A DNA stretch of 64,000 bases, taken from Chryseobacterium sp. T16E-39. GTDB taxonomy: Bacteria; Bacteroidota; Bacteroidia; Flavobacteriales; Weeksellaceae. Under the pieces are notes generated by a model that was not told the DNA's origin, searched no databases, and saw nothing but the letters and a program-made list of their open reading frames with translations. The DNA lies in assembly GCF_002216065.1 (NCBI RefSeq), contig NZ_CP022282.1:4092001-4156000 (forward strand), written 5' to 3'. Below are positions 43,035-51,254 of this stretch, piece after piece. The position numbers and the translations under genes were made by a program. Each line of letters opens with the position of its first letter. The first letter of the stretch is position 1.

Positions 43035-43472
43035 TTACTTCTGTAAAATGAATTTTGCCAGTGGTGCCATCTTAGCCTTATTAAGGGTTAAAGTATTCCC
43101 ATTTAATGAATAATTGTCTGCAGCAAGAAGAGCTTTGGTGAAAAGCTGTTCAGTCTCTAAATCATCACAAGCCATCATTGTAGACATGCCCTGATTGAAC
43201 TTTATACGCATGATATCCGGTTTGATTTCAAAAGTGCCGCCAATACCGTTGCAGCCTGCATTCCCACTATATCTCATATCATTTGTATTTAATGAAAAAT
43301 AAGGGTTGTTTTTTGGGTTTTTAAGCTTTATCGGTTGACCATTAATCTCAGTTAATTTCCATGTTTTCCCGACAATATCGGTGTCATTTTTTTGTACAGT
43401 TGTTTTGCTTGTGCAGCACATCAAAAATAAAAAAAGACAAAATACAAATGAGAATTTGAATAGTTTTTTCAT
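43035..43472 (-). CDS. META-domain lipoprotein (HslJ-like)
   Basis: A 145-residue putative lipoprotein: N-terminal hydrophobic stretch with CC (FLMCCTSK) for lipidation. The remainder is a META domain, with GKTWKLTEINGQPI, the AGCNGIGGTFEI core and MSTMMACDDLETEQLFTKAL. The META domain occurs in heat-inducible HslJ and novobiocin-resistance proteins; its exact role is unknown. It stands downstream of another small lipoprotein on the same strand with 45 nt between. Confidence 0.88.
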   Translation of the reverse strand: MKKLFKFSFVFCLFLFLMCCTSKTTVQKNDTDIVGKTWKLTEINGQPIKLKNPKNNPYFSLNTNDMRYSGNAGCNGIGGTFEIKPDIMRIKFNQGMSTMMACDDLETEQLFTKALLAADNYSLNGNTLTLNKAKMAPLAKFILQK

Positions 43473-43517
43473 GATTATTGGTTTTAATTGGAATGGAACA
43501 CCTAAAATTCTACTTAT

Positions 43518-43910
43518 TTAGTAAGACGCCATTTTACTGTCTCCTTGTGCTTTTTTATCTTGTTTATGGTGGAATAATACCATATCAACATTTCTTTTCA
43601 GAAAAGTAATATTTCCCCTGATATTTGAATATTGATACTCCGAATTTGAGGCAGTATAATCAGGCAGATCTTTATTTTTTTTAAGTTCATAGGATTTGCC
43701 GTCTAAGTGCACTACAGCTGTATTATCTGTATTGTTAATGGCAACTTCTATTTTGTCTCCGTAGTTGTCTGTAAAAACATCTTTGATTATTTCATCTGTT
43801 TCCACAGATTGTGTTGCAACAATTTCGGGTTCTTCCTTAGCTGAAGTTTTACATGCTGTTACTGATGCTACAGCCAGAACAAGAATGATGGATTGAAATA
43901 TTTTTTTCAT
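43518..43910 (-). CDS. Small lipoprotein of unknown function
   Basis: A 130-residue lipoprotein with lipobox C20 (SVTACKTSA). The mature part, DNYGDKIEVAINNTDNTAVVHLDGKSYELKKNKDLPDYTASNSEYQYSNIRGNITF, resembles the MliC/lysozyme-inhibitor-type pattern of a YxCxxG-like beta barrel (DGKSYELK...A..Y.Y). That relation is tentative. It is the first gene of a minus-strand pair with the META lipoprotein. Confidence 0.7.
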   Translation of the reverse strand: MKKIFQSIILVLAVASVTACKTSAKEEPEIVATQSVETDEIIKDVFTDNYGDKIEVAINNTDNTAVVHLDGKSYELKKNKDLPDYTASNSEYQYSNIRGNITFLKRNVDMVLFHHKQDKKAQGDSKMASY

Positions 43911-44284
43911 AATTATTTGTGATTAGGTGTTTCACGATTGGACATTTGTGGACTGTAAAATTACAATTATTTTATGGAATATTTGTTAATTTTTAATAAA
44001 TTAATTGAATATTCATATGAATTATTGAGAAAATATTTTGGTTTCAAAAAGGGTAATTTTGCTTTTTTAACTATTTTTTATTCATTTAAGAATAATTTTC
44101 ATAGTTGGTGAGTTGAGATTTATTTGTATAAAAAGTGTTGGGAAGTATCTTTAAATCTATAATCTTTCGATATTCTGATTGAAATAAAAAGAGGATATTC
44201 CCATTAATAATATTTAGAGGTGAGTTAAATTTTGTTAATCTGTATCATAATATTCAAATCTAAGCTTACCTTTGCCACTTCAAA
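43911..44284. other. Intergenic region of 374 bases
   Basis: A very AT-rich divergent gap between the small lipoprotein and the RND region. The only clear element is the -7 box TACCTTTG (44267-44274). I see no ORF or hairpin terminator. Confidence 0.5.
44267..44274 (+). promoter_or_regulatory. -7 box TACCTTTG before the 129-aa gene
   Basis: TACCTTTG matches TAnnTTTG and ends just 10 nt before the ATG at 44285, so the mRNA would be nearly leaderless. Confidence 0.5.
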
Positions 44285-44674
44285 ATGAGAAACTATATTG
44301 TGTATTTTTTGACAAGCTTATTTCTGCTTTTTATAGTAGAGAGTAAGATCAATGTCAAAACATTACATAATCATCTTCCTGACCATGTTTCCCATCATTT
44401 ACCTAAAAAAGCAAACCGCTTAAATCAAACCTACGATAAATTATCTATTCAACAAATGTTGGATAATGTGGATAATTCTTCTTTAGAACTTACCGAAGAT
44501 GATTTTCAGTTATCGGATACTGCACAAAATGCTGTCCTTTTTGTGGGTGTTTTTAGTTTGGTCTATTTCTTTGGTCTATTTAACTACAGACGTTTAAAAC
44601 CCAATATACAAGGGTTTATTTCAAGTTATTCTTCCGTAAAAAAATTCATTCTGATACGTTCTATCAGAATTTAA
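44285..44674 (+). CDS. Small membrane protein of unknown function
   Basis: A 129-residue protein with a hydrophobic N-terminus (about 4-20) and a second membrane segment (about 82-98, AVLFVGVFSLVYFFGLF) separated by a hydrophilic, His-rich stretch (LHNHLPDHVSHHLPKK, four of five His close together, which could bind a metal). I do not recognise the family. It is the first gene before the RND efflux operon (141-nt gap), so a regulatory or accessory link to the pump is possible but unsupported by sequence similarity. Confidence 0.6.
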   Translation: MRNYIVYFLTSLFLLFIVESKINVKTLHNHLPDHVSHHLPKKANRLNQTYDKLSIQQMLDNVDNSSLELTEDDFQLSDTAQNAVLFVGVFSLVYFFGLFNYRRLKPNIQGFISSYSSVKKFILIRSIRI

Positions 44675-44815
44675 AATTTATTTTTCGATTTACTTTTCTG
44701 CTCTAAATATGGAGTAGAATATCCTGCGTTGTGTTTTTGGTAATGGGCATAGCGTTTACTCTCAGTTACCATTTCTATTCTATTAAACATTAACGATTTA
44801 TATAATTTCAAAATT

Positions 44816-45898
44816 ATGAAAAGAGCTGCCTCAGGCATAGCGCTAAGCACCCTCTTGTTGTTTGTTGGTTGTAACAACAAAAAAGAAGAAAAAGAAGAAG
44901 TAACAACTTTTCCGATTACATCTCCAGTAAAAATGGACACTGTGATTAATAAGGAATACGTTACTCAGATTCAATCAGTTAAGAATATTGAAGTACGTGC
45001 ACAAGAAAAAGGATTTCTTGAAAAAATTTATGTAGACGAAGGCCAGTACGTTCATGCAGGCCAGACCTTGTTCCGTATCATGCCTCAATTGTACCAGGCT
45101 GAATTAATGAAATCTAAAGCCGAAGTAGAACAAGCCAATATTGAATTGAGAAATGCAAGTACTTTGGCTAGTAATAATATTGTCTCAAAGAATGAAAGAG
45201 CAATGGCAAAAGCTAAATTAGATGCTGCCAATGCAGAAATGAAATTGGCCCAGATCCATCTGTCATTTACGGATATAAAAGCTCCATTCTCCGGAATTAT
45301 CAACAGAATTCCATTAAAGCTAGGAAGTCTTGTTGACGAAGGTGATCTCTTGACAAGTTTATCGGATAATACCAATGTGTATACCTACTTTAATGTTTCA
45401 GAGCCTGAGTATCTGAACTATCAGACCCATGCTGCGGATAGAGGAAGTAAAGAAGTAACACTGATTATGGCCAATGGAGATGCTCTTCCTCAAAAAGGGG
45501 AAATTCAGACAATAGAAGGAGAATTTGATAATGAAACAGGTAATATTGCTTTCCGTGCAAAATTTCCAAACCCAGATAAGTTATTGAGAAATGGTGAAAC
45601 CGGAAAGGTGAGAATGACATTACCTCTCAGAAATGCTTTAATTATTCCACAAAAGGCAACGTATGAAATTCAGGATCAGAAATATGTATTTGTTGTTGGA
45701 AAAAATGGTGTATTGAAATCCAGAAATATTAAAGTTGCCTATGAATTACCGGATTTATATGTATTGGCATCAGGACTTGCTGTAGGTGATCAGATTCTTC
45801 TGGAAGGAGTTCAGAAAGTGAAAGATGATCAAAAAGTAAAAGTGAAATTCCAGGATCCTAATAAAGTGATTCAATCATTGAAATTAAAAGCAGAGTAG
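44816..45898 (+). CDS. RND efflux periplasmic adaptor (membrane fusion protein)
   Basis: A 360-residue lipoprotein adaptor of the AcrA/MexA type, linking the inner-membrane pump to the outer-membrane channel. Lipobox Cys at about C19 (LLLFVGCNNKK). Lipoyl-like halves flank a helical hairpin (about 95-145, ELMKSKAEVEQANIELRN...). The beta-barrel domain (EVTLIMANGDALPQKGEI...GNIAFRAKFPNPDKLLRNGETGKVRMTLP) is typical of the family. It starts the three-gene pump operon; the pump gene begins 23 nt downstream. Confidence 0.95.
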   Translation: MKRAASGIALSTLLLFVGCNNKKEEKEEVTTFPITSPVKMDTVINKEYVTQIQSVKNIEVRAQEKGFLEKIYVDEGQYVHAGQTLFRIMPQLYQAELMKSKAEVEQANIELRNASTLASNNIVSKNERAMAKAKLDAANAEMKLAQIHLSFTDIKAPFSGIINRIPLKLGSLVDEGDLLTSLSDNTNVYTYFNVSEPEYLNYQTHAADRGSKEVTLIMANGDALPQKGEIQTIEGEFDNETGNIAFRAKFPNPDKLLRNGETGKVRMTLPLRNALIIPQKATYEIQDQKYVFVVGKNGVLKSRNIKVAYELPDLYVLASGLAVGDQILLEGVQKVKDDQKVKVKFQDPNKVIQSLKLKAE

Positions 45899-45921
45899 TG
45901 TACTCTTAAAATGAAGTTTGT

Positions 45922-48900
45922 ATGTTTAAGAAATTCATTCGCAGACCTGTTCTGTCTATTGTAATCTCATTGATTATTGTATTTATGGGAATTTTGTCGT
46001 TGGTGAAACTACCAATCACGCAGTTCCCTTCAATTTCTCCTCCAAAAGTAAATATTACCGCAGAATATCCGGGAGCTAATAACGAGCTATTGATTAAATC
46101 TGTGGTTATTCCTTTGGAAAGAGGGTTAAATGGTGTTCCGGGTATGAAGTATATGACTTCAGATGCGGGAAACGATGGTGAAGCCTCTATTCAGGTTGTA
46201 TTTGATTTAGGAACTGACCCAAATGTCGCAGCGGTAAACGTTCAGAACCGTGTATCTTCTGTTGTTAATAAATTACCTCCATTGGTAGTTCGTGAAGGAG
46301 TAAAGATCACTCGTGAAGAACCTAACATGTTGATGTATATTAACTTGTATAGTGATGATCCTAAGGCTGACCAGAAATTTCTATTCAATTATGCAGATAT
46401 CAACGTGATGTCCGAATTGAGAAGGGTAAGTGGAGTTGGTTTTGCTGATATCCTGGGAACCCGGGAATATGCGATGCGTGTTTGGCTGAAGCCAGATCGA
46501 TTAACGGCTTACAATATTTCAGCAGATGAAGTAATGGAAGCTTTAAATCAGCAGAGTTTAGAAGCTTCTCCTGGAAAAACGGGAGAGAGTTCTGGAAAAC
46601 GTTCTCAATCATTTGAATACATTTTAAAATATCCAGGGCGTTTCAGTAGTGAAAAGGATTATGGAAATATTATTCTAAAAGCTAAATCAGCTGGAGAATT
46701 TGTAAGGTTAAAAGATGTTGCTGATATCGAATTTGGGAGTTCAATGTATGATATTTACTCAACATTGAATGGAAAACCTTCAGCCGCAATCACCGTAAAG
46801 CAGTCGTATGGTTCGAATGCAAGTGATGTTATTAAAAATGTAAAAACCTTAATGGCTAGCCTTGAGAAGACCTCATTCCCTAAGGGTATGCATTATGATA
46901 TCAGTTATGATGTTTCCAGATTCCTTGATGCTTCGATTGAAAAGGTAGTTCACACCTTGTTTGAAGCATTTATCTTGGTAGCAATTGTGGTATTCCTCTT
47001 CCTGGGAGACTGGCGGTCAACATTAATTCCAGCCTTAGCAGTTCCGGTTTCGTTGGTAGGAACATTTGCAGTCATGTCTGCATTTGGAATTACTTTGAAT
47101 ATGATCTCGCTCTTTGCGTTGGTAATGGCAATTGGGGTTGTTGTGGATGATGCAATTGTTGTTATTGAGGCAGTCCATGCCAAGATGGAAGAAAAAAATC
47201 TTTCACCCCTAAAAGCGACAGAAGAAGCGATGCATGAGATCAGTGGGGCTATTATCGCAATTACATTGGTGATGGCATCCGTTTTCATTCCAATTGCATT
47301 CATGTCGGGTCCTGTAGGAGTATTCTATCGTCAGTTCTCTATTACAATGGCTTCAGCAATTATCCTCTCCGGAGTTGTGGCCTTGACACTGACTCCTGCT
47401 TTATGTGCTTTGATCTTAAAGAACAACCACGGAAAAGTTAAGAAGAAAACACCAATTTCAATGTTCCTGGATAAATTCAATGCATTATTTACTAAAGGAG
47501 CTGGGAAATATGAGAAGCTATTGAACAAAACAGTTACCAAAAAGATGTTTACATTGCCATTGCTATTAGCATTCTGTCTTTGTACGTTCTTTTTAAGTAA
47601 TTCTCTTCCTTCAGGATTTATTCCAAGTGAAGATCAGGGAATGATCTATGCTATTATTCAGACACCTCCGGGATCTACTTTGGAAAGAACGAATCAAATA
47701 GCAAAGGAACTTTTAAGAGAGTCGGAAGACATTGATGGAGTACAGTCTGTATCATCCCTTGCGGGTTATGAAATTTTGACTGAAGGTACCGGATCAAATT
47801 CGGGAACCTGTTTGATCAACCTGAAAAGCTGGGAAGACCGTAAAGAATCTGCTGCAGAGATTATCGAAAAGCTGGAAGAAAAAGCTAAAAATATTCCTGG
47901 TGCCAACATCGAATTTTTCCAACCGCCTTCTATTCCGGGATATGGTGCAGCCGGTGGTTTTGAGCTCCGTTTATTAGATAAGGCGGGAAGTGGAGATTAC
48001 CATAAGATGGAGCAGGTGAGTAATGATTTTGTAAAGGAGCTGAAGAAACGTCCTGAACTGGGATCTGCATTTACCTTTTATTCTGCAAGTTTCCCTCAGT
48101 ATATGCTGAAGGTTGATAATGATCTGGCAGAGCAGAAAGGAGTAACTATTGCAAGTGCGATGGATAATCTTTCAACCTTAATTGGTTCGAACTACGAAAC
48201 CAGCTTTATCCGTTTCGACAGACCTTATAAGGTAATTGTTCAGGCTGGACCGCAATATCGTGCTTTACCGAGCGATCTATTAAAACTGTACGTTAAAAAT
48301 GATAAAGATCAGATGGTTCCTTATTCTGATTTTATGAGGCTTGAAAAAGTGTATGGACTATCGGAGATCACAAGACATAATATGTATAATTCTTCTGAGG
48401 TTAGTGGAACACCTGCACCGGGCTATAGTAGTGGTCAGGCAATTAAAGCGATCCAGGAAGTTGCCGATAAGACATTGCCAAGAGGATTTGGTATTGACTG
48501 GGCAGGTATCTCTAAAGACGAAGTGAGCCGTGGAAATGAGGCGATCTTTATTTTCCTTGTGTGTTTAGGATTTGTTTATTTGATCCTTTCTGCACAGTAC
48601 GAAAGCTTTATACTTCCTTTACCGGTAATCCTTTCACTTCCTACAGGTATATTTGGTGCATTTTTATGTCTGAAACTTTTAGGATTAGAAAATAACATTT
48701 ATGCTCAGGTGGCGATGGTGATGCTCATAGGACTATTAGGGAAAAATGCGGTATTGATTGTCGAGTTTGCGGTGCAGAAGAAGGCTGAAGAGGGAATACC
48801 AGTGATGAAGGCTGCCATTGAAGGTGCGACCATCCGTTTCCGTCCTATTTTAATGACCTCTTTTGCATTTATTGCCGGACTTATACCACTGGTAATGGCA

Positions 48901-49113
48901 ACAGGGCCGGGAGCAGTCGGAAACAGAACGATTGGAACTGCAGCGGCTGGAGGAATGCTGATAGGAACTATTTTCGGGTTAATGATCATTCCTGGATTGT
49001 ATTACATATTCGGAACGATTGCTGAAAAATCAAGACTGGCCAGATATGAAGAAGAGAATCCTTTAACAGAACAAACTGAACCTTATGAACATGATGGAAA
49101 ATTTGAAGACTAA
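45922..49113 (+). CDS. RND multidrug efflux transporter (AcrB/HAE1 family)
   Basis: A 1063-residue inner-membrane proton/drug antiporter. Twelve membrane segments occur in two halves. The proton-relay residues are visible: two Asp in GVVVDDAIVVIEAV (transmembrane segment 4) and Lys in GLLGKNAVLIVEFA (segment 10). The porter-domain motifs (FPSISPPKVNITAEYPGA, PGATA-like IIGTRE) are family-typical. The C-terminal 29 nt overlap the outer-membrane channel gene start. The substrate range cannot be predicted from sequence. Confidence 0.97.
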   Translation: MFKKFIRRPVLSIVISLIIVFMGILSLVKLPITQFPSISPPKVNITAEYPGANNELLIKSVVIPLERGLNGVPGMKYMTSDAGNDGEASIQVVFDLGTDPNVAAVNVQNRVSSVVNKLPPLVVREGVKITREEPNMLMYINLYSDDPKADQKFLFNYADINVMSELRRVSGVGFADILGTREYAMRVWLKPDRLTAYNISADEVMEALNQQSLEASPGKTGESSGKRSQSFEYILKYPGRFSSEKDYGNIILKAKSAGEFVRLKDVADIEFGSSMYDIYSTLNGKPSAAITVKQSYGSNASDVIKNVKTLMASLEKTSFPKGMHYDISYDVSRFLDASIEKVVHTLFEAFILVAIVVFLFLGDWRSTLIPALAVPVSLVGTFAVMSAFGITLNMISLFALVMAIGVVVDDAIVVIEAVHAKMEEKNLSPLKATEEAMHEISGAIIAITLVMASVFIPIAFMSGPVGVFYRQFSITMASAIILSGVVALTLTPALCALILKNNHGKVKKKTPISMFLDKFNALFTKGAGKYEKLLNKTVTKKMFTLPLLLAFCLCTFFLSNSLPSGFIPSEDQGMIYAIIQTPPGSTLERTNQIAKELLRESEDIDGVQSVSSLAGYEILTEGTGSNSGTCLINLKSWEDRKESAAEIIEKLEEKAKNIPGANIEFFQPPSIPGYGAAGGFELRLLDKAGSGDYHKMEQVSNDFVKELKKRPELGSAFTFYSASFPQYMLKVDNDLAEQKGVTIASAMDNLSTLIGSNYETSFIRFDRPYKVIVQAGPQYRALPSDLLKLYVKNDKDQMVPYSDFMRLEKVYGLSEITRHNMYNSSEVSGTPAPGYSSGQAIKAIQEVADKTLPRGFGIDWAGISKDEVSRGNEAIFIFLVCLGFVYLILSAQYESFILPLPVILSLPTGIFGAFLCLKLLGLENNIYAQVAMVMLIGLLGKNAVLIVEFAVQKKAEEGIPVMKAAIEGATIRFRPILMTSFAFIAGLIPLVMATGPGAVGNRTIGTAAAGGMLIGTIFGLMIIPGLYYIFGTIAEKSRLARYEEENPLTEQTEPYEHDGKFED

Positions 49114-50542
49114 ATCAATACTCACAGCCATTGCAGCATCACTTGTTTTAGCAAGTTGTAAAGCTCCTATGGCGACAGTTATAAAAGACGAGGTAAAAGA
49201 GAATGTACCTCAGAATTTTGGTGAAAACAACCAACAGGATGCGAACGCTAATAGTGGTACGACCCCCTGGAGACAGTTTTTTACAGATCCTAATCTGGTA
49301 ACCCTAATCGAGACTGCCCTGAAAAATAATCAGGAGCTGATGATTACCCTGCAGGAAATTGAAATTGCAAAAAGTGGAGTCCTTTATAAGAAAGGTAAAT
49401 TAAGTCCTACAGTTGCAACCTCAATAGGCGCAGGAGTTAAAAAGTCCGGCCGGTATACCAGTGAAGGGGCTGGTGATGCAACGACTGAAATTGAACCCGG
49501 AAGAGAAATGCCGGACCCACTGGGGAATTTTGAAGGAGGCTTGATGGCTAACTGGGAAGTTGATATCTGGAAAAAATTAAGAACTGAAAAAGAATCTGCG
49601 GTGGCTCATTATCTGTCCACTGTAGAAGGTAAAAACTTTGTTCTTTCCAACCTTATCGAGGAAGTGGCAGATAGTTATTACGAACTGTTGTCGCTTGATA
49701 ACCAACTGGATATTATTCAGCAATATATTAAACTTCAGGAAAAAGCGCTTGAGATCTCTAAAATTCAGAAGCAGGCGGCTGCAGCCACAGAATTGGCTGT
49801 TAAGAAATTTGAGGCTGAATTGGCAAAATCAAAAGCTACTGAATACACGATCCGTCAGCAGATCACTGAAAAGGAAAATGGAATCAATGCTCTTTTAGGA
49901 AGATTTCCTCAGCCGATTGTAAGAACGAAAGAGAGCTTTATGTCAACAATTCCACAAACGGTTTACACAGGGATTCCTTCGCAGTTATTAGCGAATCGTC
50001 CCGACATAAAACAGGCTGAATTAGAATTGAAATCTGCAAAACTGGATGTAGAAGCTGCCAGAAAAGAATTTTATCCTTCTCTAGAAATATCAGCCACATT
50101 AGGTTTGGAAGCATTTAAGCCATCTTACCTGGTGAAAATGCCGGAATCTATCGCGTATAATCTGGTAGGAGAGGTAGCAGGTCCATTAATCAATAAAACA
50201 GCGATTAAAGCTAATTTTCAGACTGCTGACGCAAAACAGATCCAGGCATTGTATGAGTATGATAAAACAATTTTAAATGCTTATCTGGACGTAGCCAATC
50301 TAATGTCAAAGGTTAAGAATATAGATCAGTACTATAAGCTGAAATCAGAAGAAACGCATGCCTTGGATCAATCCATAGATATTGCCAATCAGCTATTCAG
50401 AAATTCAAGAGCAGATTATCTTGAAGTACTTTTAAATCAAAGAGATGCCTTAGATGCCAAAATGGAATTGGTAGAGGCTAAAGAAAAACAGCTGAGTACA
50501 GTTGTTGATATTTATAAGAGCTTAGGCGGAGGCTGGAAGTGA
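49085..50542 (+). CDS. RND outer-membrane channel lipoprotein (OprM/TolC type)
   Basis: A 485-residue outer-membrane factor. The signal is a lipoprotein one (ATG-MENLKTKSILTAIAASLVLASCKAP). Starts at 49085, 49091 or 49094 are possible; all give the same mature protein. NLVTLIETALKNNQELMITLQEIEIAK and LLANRPDIKQAELELKSAKLDVEAARKEFYPSLEISATLGL are typical of the OprM tunnel repeats. It overlaps the pump gene by up to 29 nt and is followed by a strong terminator, closing the operon. Confidence 0.95.
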   Translation: MNMMENLKTKSILTAIAASLVLASCKAPMATVIKDEVKENVPQNFGENNQQDANANSGTTPWRQFFTDPNLVTLIETALKNNQELMITLQEIEIAKSGVLYKKGKLSPTVATSIGAGVKKSGRYTSEGAGDATTEIEPGREMPDPLGNFEGGLMANWEVDIWKKLRTEKESAVAHYLSTVEGKNFVLSNLIEEVADSYYELLSLDNQLDIIQQYIKLQEKALEISKIQKQAAAATELAVKKFEAELAKSKATEYTIRQQITEKENGINALLGRFPQPIVRTKESFMSTIPQTVYTGIPSQLLANRPDIKQAELELKSAKLDVEAARKEFYPSLEISATLGLEAFKPSYLVKMPESIAYNLVGEVAGPLINKTAIKANFQTADAKQIQALYEYDKTILNAYLDVANLMSKVKNIDQYYKLKSEETHALDQSIDIANQLFRNSRADYLEVLLNQRDALDAKMELVEAKEKQLSTVVDIYKSLGGGWK

Positions 50543-50573
50543 TTATAAATCTTTAATGTTTTTTTAATAGAAG

Positions 50574-50603
50574 GAGACTGTCGTTTGACAGTCTCTTTTT
50601 TTT
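50574..50603 (+). terminator. Terminator of the RND efflux operon
   Basis: GAGACTGTC (50574-50582) pairs with GACAGTCTC (50587-50595) with a GTTT loop, followed by eight Ts. Confidence 0.9.
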
Positions 50604-50620
50604 GTGAATGAGATTAAATA

Positions 50621-50656
50621 AAAAATAAAGGGCTCAGTAATTAAACCGAACCCTTT
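50621..50656 (-). terminator. Terminator of the 76-aa lipoprotein gene
   Basis: On the minus strand AAAGGGTTCGGT and ACTGAGCCCTTT form a 12-bp stem (two G-U pairs), followed by ATTTTTT. It is convergent with the RND terminator. Confidence 0.75.
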
Positions 50657-50740
50657 GTAATTTACCTGCCATTAGCAACTAAATTATATATAAACATGGT
50701 TGTTAGTTCATAATATTACCCCGTTCAGATTCTTTTAATA

Positions 50741-50971
50741 TTACTGCTGGGTTTTCCAATGAGTTCCATTCTTTACTGGCGGATCAGCTTCTTTCAGTTC
50801 CTCCCCGTTGTTTGGTTTTGACTGAGTGTTATGTATTGTTTTATTACTAATAGCACTTGTTTTTGCCTGTTGAAAGTCGTTTTCATCATCTTGTCTGCAA
50901 GCTCCTAAGGTCATAAGGGTAGCTACTGCAATTAATAAAGGAAACGTTTTTAATGAGATAAACTTTTTCAT
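50741..50971 (-). CDS. Small lipoprotein of unknown function
   Basis: A 76-residue protein with a lipoprotein signal (lipobox LGACRQDD, C25) and a hydrophilic, Asn/Lys-rich mature part with no recognisable domain. It has its own terminator. The signal peptide and terminator support a real gene; the function is unknown. Confidence 0.7.
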   Translation of the reverse strand: MKKFISLKTFPLLIAVATLMTLGACRQDDENDFQQAKTSAISNKTIHNTQSKPNNGEELKEADPPVKNGTHWKTQQ

Positions 50972-51215
50972 AAAATTTCAGAGTTAAAAGGTTATCCCGG
51001 CCAGGTTTATCATTCAGAATTCTGACTCCGAAATTATAGGCATAAAATGATAAAAAAAAGTACTTGTTGTCTCTATTCGGCAATTAAGACGTCCTAATTC
51101 ATAAATAAGGACAATGTTATAATGTTGATAATCAATTTGTTGAATGAGTGTTTTTCAATTTTAAAACAGGCTGTATTAAATCATTAATGTGTGTTAAGAT
51201 TTAAATGATTTTATG

Positions 51216-51223
51216 TATTTTTG
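51216..51223 (+). promoter_or_regulatory. -7 box TATTTTTG of the TPR/AraC regulator gene
   Basis: TATTTTTG matches TAnnTTTG, 31 nt before the GTG start at 51255. The -33 region is poor. Confidence 0.45.
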
Positions 51224-51254
51224 ATTACTAAACAGGTGCTATTAATCTCTCAAG

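Noticed and set aside
44671..44940. 89-codon minus-strand ORF in the gap before the RND adaptor
   Set aside because: It overlaps the adaptor's signal sequence on the other strand and shows no domain; likely a shadow.
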